Of a stretch of DNA of 64,000 nt, positions 56,215 to 64,000 are shown piece after piece. This stretch comes from Craspedostauros australis (taxonomy: Eukaryota > Bacillariophyta > Bacillariophyceae > Mastogloiales > Achnanthaceae). The first letter of the stretch is position 1, and each line of letters starts with the position of its first letter. The translations under genes and the position numbers were made by a program. The stretch lies in assembly GCA_026770025.1 (NCBI GenBank), contig JAMXDE010000051.1, forward strand, positions 62,001-126,000, in the 5' to 3' direction. Under the pieces are notes generated by a model, which ran no database searches, was not told where the DNA came from, and saw nothing but the letters and a program-made list of their open reading frames with translations.

Positions 56215-59200
56215 ATGCCCGTCTCTACCACGAACGCTGCGTCGAAGGACGCCAATCTTTCTCCCTCCAAGAAGCAGCGTTTTCCCTCCTCTCCATCCGT
56301 GCGTCCCTTCCCATCCGATCCGATTGATTGTAAGGAACTCTTCGCACCATCTACTGCTGAGAAGCTCTTGCCTCCATTGGATATGGATGGTAAGCAGCAC
56401 AATCCAACTTCTGCAACAGACAAGCTCCTCCCTCCTGTGCTCGAAGGCGCGACCTTCAACAACGAGTGTGACCTTGAGACCCCAGGCAACCACGAGCAAA
56501 ATCGCACACTCAATGCAACCAACAAGAAGCTCTTCGTCTGTGTGCACATCACCACCAATAATGGCATGATTCTTGACACCTCCAAGGTCACAGTCCAGGC
56601 CTTTGGACAGGGCTCCAATGCTGGGACAAAAGTGCATGTCAAAGTCTGCGTCCCGACTCCTCCAGCTTTCCCCGCACCCCTTCCCGCACCGACTATCCAA
56701 CCAGCAAAGAAAGGCAAGCGCATCCAATGCTGCAAGGCTGGCGACAACGAAGCCTTCCGCCCCAAGGGACGCAACAAAATCAAGAGCAGGAAATCAAATG
56801 CGGGAAGATTCCAAAACAAGCACAGCACGAACAAGAGAGATGCGTTTGAAACCATCCACAAGGTTTGCAAGAGCTTGGAGCGAAGAACCTTGCGACTGTG
56901 CTGACCAAATTTCCTCGTTGCGGATTTGTATTGGGGCGCAAATCCAACAAGCAAGTGTGGAGCAAAGCGAAGAAGATCTTCGCGGTGGCCTCCAATGCGC
57001 TGTGGAAAGCGCTGATTCTGGCAATGAACTTGCCAGTTCCTCAGATGGAACAGGTGGTGGTGTTCGTGCGCGCAGGGGTAGACTTGCCGCCTATCAAGCT
57101 GGCTCCCAACCTCTACGCGATTTGCCTCGTCGGCAAGAAAAACATTGCACGCAAAGCAAGGTGCATTCTTGCCATGTCTGTCTTGCCACGCCAATGTACT
57201 AACCTCCTCTCGCGACACAAGAGCGAACTTCCTGACGATCAGCGTCTTCGCCTCTTGCCAGAGCAATACACCATCACACAGGGCCAGCTCCTCACTCTGC
57301 GCAACTACTACAAGCTCTTGCGCGAGGGCAATGTGCTTGGTGCTGCTGTTCACGACTATCGTGTCAGCACATACAGCTTGGCTGGCATGGTGTCCTTCAT
57401 CAGCAACACAACCACATACAAGGTGGGCCTTTGTCACAATATCAAATTGGGAGGGGTGATATTTGAAAACGTGCCAGTATTCGAATGTGGCAGAACGAGT
57501 GTAGACGAGCTGTTCCACATGTACAAGATTACGACGAACAATCCAGTCAGCAAGCCAGCATTCTGAGCAATGACAGGCCTGCTCACACGCAGAGACAAAG
57601 TGGTTACTGGTCTCCCCTCTTTCGAAAACTACTTCTGGATGGCAACGAAGACGTTGAAGGAGATGCTCGTGCGCTTGAATGCTCTACTCAAGGATTCATT
57701 CAACGGTGATGACGGACACGACGACCTACCCGTGGAGTATATTCAAACCTGTGAGACATTGTTGCGCGATCTGGACCTAATGATCACATGCCTCAAGTGG
57801 GAGTATACTGCGTCGCACATGCAGATCAAGTGCAAAGAAGACTGCATGCACTGCGCTCATTTCGCGCTTCGCCGCGATCCAAAAACGTGACAGGCTAAAT
57901 CTACACTCAACACCACCACCACAACAGCACCTGCCAGCACCGATATGACATGCGTGGTCATTCATCCTCCCACAACAACAACAGAGTGTGATGCCAATGC
58001 CATTTCTCCCATCACTCATGATCAACAAGGCAAAGTATGCGACAGATGTGGAGACGCGATGCGATTCATGGATGTTCGCGTCGCACCATTCATCGAGACG
58101 CTCAAGGTCAATCATCTTGGCGACCATGAGGATGAATTAGGCAGTATGCTGGAGGCGGTACTGGGCTTCAACAATGAGATCACTGTGTACATGGCACACC
58201 AAGTGAGAGCAAAGGTCCAATTTGATCAGATGAACAAGAACAAGGCCAAGCTCAACAACAATGACAAGTGCGCCTATGTCATCATCAACCATAAGCAGAA
58301 GATTCTGCTGACAGCGCAAGGAGAATCACAGACAGAGTACTGGGGCAAGAAGGGCATGTCGCTCCTTGGCGTTTTGATTGTCACTTGCAAAGATGACAAA
58401 TTCACCTATCACTTTGTTGATATAATTGTTCATGACCTGCCAACCCAAGACACACTTAAAGTTGGTGGGCTTCTCAAAGCCATCCAGAAGGAGGTTCGCG
58501 ATCTCCTACCATCGGTGACAGAAATCATCCTGCAGTCAGACAACGCTGGCTGCTTTGCCAGCCACGAGCACATCGCGCTCGTCTCATCATGGATCAACAA
58601 GAATGCGTCATGCAACAGACTTCCCCAATTTGTCATTTGGATCTGCACAGAAGCCCAAACCGGCAAAGGGCGAATTGACACTCACTTCGCCTACATCACT
58701 ATCGTACTACGATCCTATGTGCAAAGTGGCGGCAAGATTCAAACCGAACACGAAATTTTTGTTGCGATGCGAATGGGAAATATCAGAGGTACTACCACCG
58801 TCTTGGTTGGCGCATTGGGTTTGAAAGGTCGCTGTGTGACGCACAAGACAAATGCACGCATCAGGTTCCGCGCGAAGGGCATGAATGTACGATCAACGCA
58901 CGAGGCGCAACACAGAAACGGCTACGCAGACATACTTGCAGCTTCAAATGTTACTGATCCAGTGCATGTGGAGGAAGTTTAATGGGAAGACTATGACGTC
59001 ATGAATTCCGAGGTTCCTATCATGATAGAACACCAGTCCACACAAGAGCCACTTGCAACAACATCACCACGGAAGCAGAAAAAGACCCTCAGGTTCGCGA
59101 AGAGTGCCACCGAAAGCAAGGCGCTGACGTACCTCGAAGGGATCAACATGGCAGCCTTGGAGACACCTGACGTAAGTAGTGTGCTGCAGGACACCACAGC

Positions 59201-59789
59201 AGCAACAGAACATCTGCGATTGGCTGAACCTGGCTGAGCTGCGAAAGCCGTACAACGTAACAAGCCCATTCGCCCATACCTGGTGGAAGTGTTGGAGAAG
59301 GTGTGCAGAGTGGCACGCGCGGACCCGAAGAACAGACCAACCAAGTACGAGGCATTCAGGCGGTGCATGGAGACGACCAAAATGAAGACTGACTGGTATG
59401 CGCAGGTACACGTGAACCCAATGCAAGTGAAGCAATACATGTCCGCGTCGTACCAGCGCACGAAACCGAAGCCCACGAACATGAGTACCCTGGAAACCAC
59501 GATCAACAAAAACGCAACGAACACAACGAACACCCCACCACCGACGAACGCGAACAGCACCCACACAGAGATCGTGCCTGCACAACACACAACAGCAGAT
59601 GAGGAGGAAATCGCGCTGCAACAAGAAGAAAACGAAGCATCGGAGCAAATTGCGTGCGAGACACAAACAATGAAGGAGAATACGGAATCTCCGGAGTTGG
59701 TGGAACAAAATGTGAGGACACAATTGTTGCGGCGAGTCAGAGCTGCAATGGAGGCAAGTTATTACACACGTGAAACCCAATTAAGATGA
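56215..59789 (+). pseudogene. Degraded transposase gene of the transposon
   Basis: One gene of about 1,190 codons starting at ATG 56215 (MPVSTTNAASKDANLSP). It is read in one frame to about 56890, then after a one-base shift in a single frame to 59789. That second frame is interrupted by TGA at 57564, TGA at 57888, TAA at 58980 and TGA at 59235. Coding character continues across every stop. Order of parts: a Ser/Lys-rich N-terminus; a basic region with KKIF and KLLREGNVLGAAVHDYRV; a Cys/His block CKEDCMHCAHF near 57830; a CDRCGDAM pair near 58040; an RNase H-like core. The core shows GESQTEYWGKKGMSLLG, LQSDNAGCF (Asp at 58539) and CTEAQTGKGRIDTHF (Glu at 58650), then VRGTT-like IRGTTTV. The first expected core Asp is Asn (IINHKQK, 58287). 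The C-terminus holds a YEAFRRCMETTK block. Homology is to transposase-like proteins I recall from fish, cnidarians and stramenopiles. Confidence 0.88.
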
Positions 59790-59942
59790 AAAGGGGTAAA
59801 GATGCAGATTATGAGTCTTATCGATGTCGTACGAGTCTGTGCAACTGCTTCACTGCTGGATCGTCCTTGATTGGTGCACGTGTTCATATCGTAACGCCAA
59901 TTCAACAGTTTCACACGTATCACGGATTGGAGGGGCTAAGAA

Positions 59943-59948
59943 AATAAA
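59943..59948 (+). terminator. Possible polyadenylation signal of the transposase gene
   Basis: AATAAA, 154 bp after the last transposase stop codon and inside the element. A six-base motif can arise by chance, so this is weak. Confidence 0.35.
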
Positions 59949-60067
59949 TTAGCACTGCAATTGACATCGATACTTCTTCTTTTGGCGATACGAATCAAGG
60001 CACCAAGACACCGAATCTGGCCGTAGTGCGCTAGTCGTGTCTAGATAAGCGCGAAATCGATGGGTCC

Positions 60068-60221
60068 ATAAAACTTAAAATAAACCATTAAAGCAAAATC
60101 GGCGTCCACTATGATTCTTATATTTTTATCTAGTTTATGAATATGTGGGTGGTTTGGTTGAAATCCCTGTAAGTTGCCACCCCTCCAGGACCGACTGCAG
60201 GTCCCGTCACACAACCGGGTC
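60068..60221 (-). repeat. Right terminal inverted repeat
   Basis: Partner of 55628-55781. The outer part, 60169-60221, is the exact reverse complement of the outer 53 bp of the left end. Confidence 0.95.
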
Positions 60222-60225
60222 TTAC
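60222..60225. repeat. Target site duplication TTAC, right copy
   Basis: TTAC directly follows the last base of the right terminus and matches 55624-55627. Bases further out differ on the two sides. Confidence 0.8.
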
Positions 60226-62126
60226 TCGTGAGTTGGGACCCTGCTGCTCTGGTTGCGTTCGCGGTTGTGGACCCAGAAGGTCAGTGATGGATGTTCCTGT
60301 GTGATGCCTGTTTCGTACAGAAAGAGGGCGACCTTGCGGTCTTGCGCAGCTGTTCTTGTTCGTTCACTCATGTTGTTGTCCCTGCCTCTGCTTCGACTCT
60401 TGATGTCAGTATCTGCTCGCAGTACCGTCGCGGGGGAGATTCATGGCCTGGCGCCGCTCCGATGCGACCAGGGAATCAATTTGCTGTGCCCGTTCTGTTG
60501 CGAACCCACGCCAATTCGTGAGACACCATCGCCTGGATGCCGCATCATCGGCGGGTGCCGAAGAACGCACACACTCAAATGCGTGCGCCCCGCATGTCCA
60601 GCAGGGTGCCGATAGTTCTGCCCTCCAACGAACCATGGCTTTGAGACTTATTGGTAAAGGAGATGGATTCCGTTTGACATTCGTTGGCACTTCACAATTC
60701 GTGTTCTGTCTCATTGTCCCTGTTCCCATGGGTTTTGCGTCGGCGTTGGTATGGATTCTGTCGGCGTTGTGGATGCTCTTTTTTGTCATCGTTCGCTCAA
60801 GCTTGATGTTGAGGTTCAAACTGAGATGAGGCAACAGGGAGATCCAACAGGCGTCTGTACCTCGAGGGACGAAAGTAAATTGGCTGAGAACAACGGGAAT
60901 GAGGAGAAGGTCAAGGCATCCCGCAGATGTCCGCAAGTGCCAACATCACCTCGGATCAATCCCATGAGGCGACAACCACATAGCGTTTCTCTCGCCTTTC
61001 GCGAATGGATGGTCTCACATCATTCGTCGTCATCGTCGTCATCGTTGTCATCATAACGTACATAAGCAATATAATAGAGAGCCATGGTTGTTGCAGTCTC
61101 CGTCTTCGCTTCGTGCCTTGTGTGGATGTTGCATGACACTGTGATTGGCAATCGTGCGTGCTGTTTTGCAACGTTCGATCACCTCCTCGCACAACGCGTG
61201 CAAGAGGCGCCAAGCGGGACAGAGTACTGGCACGGCGAAGTGGAAGCGTTCGTTGTTGCAGCGCGTTGTTGTGCGATGTTGTTGTGATCAACTTGTCACA
61301 ATGACACAAAGGGGTCTTCTGTGCGAATCACGAATCGAGCCTTGTGAATGATGTCTGTTGGACTATCCTCAGCATGACACCTCACACTAGAAAACAATAG
61401 TGTTTTCAATACACCCGACATAGCGCTAGGGATACGTCATTCGGCCAGTCCGGCAATCCAAGAAACTTCGAATCTTGGGTACAATTCAAGCAGGAACGGA
61501 GTGGTCACATTTTAGCGCTGGTCGCCAAGTTTGCGTTTGAATCCATCACCGCTTTTGTTGCTTGTCGTTAGTCTTGTAGCCGCAAACAACTGCCAAGGAG
61601 ACAAGGGCAAGGCTGAGAGAGACAGGTTACCACGCTGCGTGAGGTAGAGAGGAACACGCAAGACATGCACGCACCCTGGTCTTGGTCAAGACGAGGAGAG
61701 GTGCATTTCAGCATTGCATGACAATCGCAATTGCCAATACAAACAAAGACAACGAGGTGTCACGGCACGGTCACAATTAACCAGAAGCACCACCGCAAAC
61801 GGAAGAGATCACGTCCACCAGGCATCAACTGGCACATACTTGCGCATACTCTGTAGCAATACTCGCACCATACATACACTTACGCTTACCTGGTCATAAA
61901 CAACACTCCGAAGAGATAGCAGCAAGGCGCGCATCGTCAGCCACTCTGTCATACCCCAACCCATCCACAATTGCCACTCCTGTGCTACTCCTACTCCACA
62001 CGGCAATAACACAACCGCGGTCATACCAAACCGCCATCCCATCGCATCGCTTTACACACAAGTACGGACATCAGCCGTGTCGCATCGTAACACAGCCCCA
62101 AGACCAGAACACAGCTCGGAGTCAAC
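60226..62126. other. Intergenic between the transposon and gene E
   Basis: About 1.9 kb with short overlapping frames and no recognised gene, RNA or repeat. Confidence 0.6.
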
Positions 62127-64000
62127 ATGGAGCAGCACCAGCAGCCAGACGAGCAGAGAGATCAGCAGATAGGTCAGCAACAGCAGAATCAAGAAGAGAT
62201 GGAGGAGCAAGGGCGACGCCAACCACAGCACCTGGAAGGACAGTACGAGAGACAGACAAGTGAAGGCTCACAAGTTGGCCTGTTTCAATACCTCAAATTC
62301 TCGTCTTCCAATGATAGCGACAACCATAATCGAATCAGCAGCCGCAACAATAACAACAAGGAAGGAAGCCACGTCTTGGGCAACAGGGTGGAAGTAGCGA
62401 TGAAGATCGCGGCACCAAGCGACGCGTCGGTGGTATCCATTGGATCTGCCGCGACTTGGTCGTCTGCGATGCAATCACCTGCTCCGGACATGCAGCAAGC
62501 ACGAAGCATGAACGTTCGAACATCAGGCAAAGAGAAACGAGATCTTGCGGCGTCGCTGTCGAAGCTCCTGTCGACCGCAACTGCTTCGACCGAACCATCG
62601 TGCGATTCTTCGCTTCTGTCGTTTCAAACGCCGGTGTCGACATTGTCTGCACTTTCCGTTCATTCACCATCTTCGCGGCCAGTCTCGCCATTTGATGAAC
62701 CGGCCTTGTCTTCCAACAGCACGCGCGTTTCGGATATGGAGATGGAGATGGAGGCGCAGCAGTCTCGTGATCGCAAGCGCGGCCAGGGTCGCCGACGTGG
62801 TCAATCACGTGAACGCCCACGCGGGCACAGGCGCAGCCAAGGCAAGAAGCAAAAGCGCAGCAGCGATGATAGATCAAGCAAGAGGTCGAAAGAGGCAGCG
62901 ATGTCCAACGATGTGATGTCCGTTCCCAGGAAGCGCACCGTGCACTTCCCCGAAGACATCGTTCAGGTGCGGTACATCCCGAACCTGAAGGATATCTCTG
63001 CGGAAGAGAAGGCGGATGTGTGGCTCACTGCTTCGGACCACGAGCAGATTCGACGTGATATCGTCGCTGTGCTCGAGGACATCATGGCAAGTCGCAACAA
63101 CAGTGGCGCAAGCAGCAGCAACTCTGGTAACAGCCATCGATCCAAGAGCACCAGAAATCAGCCGTGGAACAACTACACTCAGAACAACGCCAACATCGGC
63201 CGTTCCCATCAGCAGTCGTCGAAGTCGACGTCCTCGTCCATCCCACCCTCGGCAGCCTTCAAGACATGCCATCGCGACATGCTGCGTGGCCTGGAGGCTC
63301 AGATTCCAGAGCTGTGCTACGGGCATCGCGCGCTGATCGCCGAGGCGCAGGAGGCGGTGCTGGAGGAACAGATGATCCAGAGGGGATGTCACTACTGCGA
63401 CGACCAAGCCATCGCGACGGTGTACAGCACCTTCAGCCGTTCGGCCCAGGATGTCGCCCAGCTCATTGCCGTGCGTGATGCAATGGCCTGCCGTGAGACG
63501 TTCACCAAGCCCACCACCCGACGAACTCGCACACAGTCGCGCGCCCGCGGACGGATCAGCGGAAGACGAACGCGCGACAGCTCGGTGCCATCGTCAGCAT
63601 CACTGTCATCGTCGGCATCGTCGGTCGGTTCCTCCACCACCGATGCGAGCAGCACGTACAAGAGGCATCGCCACCAGCACCATCATCATCGCAATCATCA
63701 TCACCACCGTGTCATCAAGACCAACGGTGCGAACTGCATCGACAGAGTGCAGCATTCCCGAAGGTCAAAGAATGCAGGTGCGCATGTCAGCAGTAGCGCC
63801 AACAGCAGCAGCAGCAGCAGCAGCAGCCGGGCAGCTTCTCTCCGTTCTCCCATCGCCGCTGATGCTGCTGCGGAAGCAAGCAAGCGCAAACACCAACGCC
63901 GTCAGCGCTCACAGCAGCCATCACGATCCCAGGCATCCGCCAGAACAACAGCGACAACGTCGCTCTCACCGACACGCAAACCAGCTGCGGCTGCTTCTGC
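62127..64000 (+). CDS. Diatom-type VxF/RGLE family protein (gene E), 3' end beyond window
   Basis: The frame is open from ATG 62127 to the window edge, at least 624 codons. Residues 1-30 are Gln-rich (MEQHQQPDEQRDQQ). A Ser-rich stretch and a strongly basic RDRKRGQGRRRGQSRERPRG segment at about 210-235 follow. Block 1 lies at about 267-320: RKRTVHFPEDIVQVRYIPN, EEKADVWLTASDHEQIRRD and a VLEDIM helix, with WLTASD in the place of WYS. Block 2 lies at about 385-465: MLRGLEAQIPELC, AEAQEAVLEEQMIQRG, DDQAIATVYSTFSRSAQDVA and AVRDAMACRETF. The tail is Arg/Ser-rich with a His cluster near 510-530 and a Ser run near 560. This is the largest family copy here and the fifth in about 52 kb. Function unknown; basic patches suggest a nuclear location. 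Confidence 0.87.
   Translation, partial: MEQHQQPDEQRDQQIGQQQQNQEEMEEQGRRQPQHLEGQYERQTSEGSQVGLFQYLKFSSSNDSDNHNRISSRNNNNKEGSHVLGNRVEVAMKIAAPSDASVVSIGSAATWSSAMQSPAPDMQQARSMNVRTSGKEKRDLAASLSKLLSTATASTEPSCDSSLLSFQTPVSTLSALSVHSPSSRPVSPFDEPALSSNSTRVSDMEMEMEAQQSRDRKRGQGRRRGQSRERPRGHRRSQGKKQKRSSDDRSSKRSKEAAMSNDVMSVPRKRTVHFPEDIVQVRYIPNLKDISAEEKADVWLTASDHEQIRRDIVAVLEDIMASRNNSGASSSNSGNSHRSKSTRNQPWNNYTQNNANIGRSHQQSSKSTSSSIPPSAAFKTCHRDMLRGLEAQIPELCYGHRALIAEAQEAVLEEQMIQRGCHYCDDQAIATVYSTFSRSAQDVAQLIAVRDAMACRETFTKPTTRRTRTQSRARGRISGRRTRDSSVPSSASLSSSASSVGSSTTDASSTYKRHRHQHHHHRNHHHHRVIKTNGANCIDRVQHSRRSKNAGAHVSSSANSSSSSSSSRAASLRSPIAADAAAEASKRKHQRRQRSQQPSRSQASARTTATTSLSPTRKPAAAAS

Larger units (their letters stand above)
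55628..60221 (+). mobile_element. Complete 4.6-kb DNA transposon with long inverted termini
   Basis: A class II element of 4,594 bp. It is bounded by 154-bp terminal inverted repeats (55628-55781 and 60068-60221) and flanked by TTAC on both sides. The termini begin GACCCGGTTGTGTGACGGG. The outer 53 bp of the two ends are identical and the whole repeats differ at about ten positions, so insertion is fairly recent. Inside is one transposase gene on the plus strand, 56215-59789, now broken. About 430 bp separate the left terminus from the start codon and about 280 bp separate the gene's end from the right terminus. The broken gene implies that this copy moved with enzyme from another copy, or decayed after insertion. 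The termini and 4-bp duplication do not match a superfamily I can name with confidence. Confidence 0.92.

Noticed and set aside
59064..59780. 238-codon antisense frame at the 3' end of the transposase gene
   Set aside because: Cys/Leu/Arg-rich mirror of the transposase C-terminus, with no recognised domain.
56215..59789. TGA recoded as an amino acid in the transposase
   Set aside because: One of the four stops is TAA, there is also a frameshift, and host genes such as gene A end in TGA. Decay is the simpler reading.
61430..61510. Possible tRNA-like segment near a TTCGAATC sequence
   Set aside because: I could not form the acceptor, D and anticodon stems around it. No convincing tRNA was found anywhere in the window.

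Overview
The window looks like nuclear DNA of a eukaryotic microalga, most probably a diatom. This is an inference. Spliced GT-AG introns, a DEPDC5/IML1 homologue, an RLP24 ribosome-biogenesis factor, long intergenic spaces rich in short tandem repeats, and very Ser/Gln/Asn-rich proteins all say eukaryote. Six genes belong to two protein families that I know mainly from diatom genomes: one with a QVGI-x-CRHCA signature and one with a VxF...WYS plus RGLE...EQ architecture. There are no prokaryotic operons, rRNA genes, convincing tRNAs or CRISPR arrays.

Layout. 1-2405 (minus): a spliced QVGIxCRHC-family gene that runs off the left edge. 2406-11427: a 9-kb stretch with no gene I can support, holding simple repeats and an AT-rich patch with a degenerate tandem repeat. 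11428-12969 (plus): family gene A. 15166-19458 (plus): a large AAA/STAND-type ATPase with a helical-repeat tail. 20677-22452 (minus): a NYN/PIN-like nuclease. 25428-26891 (plus): a TPR-like protein. 28519-28818 (minus): a small Asn/Gly-rich protein. 30916-31662 (plus): family gene B. 32220-39326 (minus): a giant IML1/DEPDC5 (GATOR1) protein. 40423-40959 (plus): RLP24. 43783-45189 (plus): family gene C. 47512-48009 (minus): an orphan Gln-rich protein. 53340-54227 (minus): family gene D. 62127 to the right edge (plus): family gene E, incomplete.

Between genes D and E lies the most interesting object: a complete 4,594-bp DNA transposon (55628-60221). It has 154-bp terminal inverted repeats, whose outer 53 bp are identical, and a TTAC target duplication on each side. 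It carries one degraded transposase gene (56215-59789) with one frameshift and four in-frame stops. The protein resembles a widespread, poorly described family of transposase-like proteins that I recall from animals and stramenopiles. As far as I know this family has not been tied to a described superfamily with these ends and this duplication length.

The host genes do not form one obvious pathway. RLP24 acts in 60S subunit assembly and IML1/DEPDC5 in amino-acid control of TORC1. The ATPase resembles the core of bacterial and fungal signalling ATPases. The NYN protein is a probable RNase. The family A-E genes have no known function; five of them within about 52 kb suggests local duplication followed by strong divergence. 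Short tandem repeats of 5, 7 or 9 bp sit just upstream of at least six start codons.
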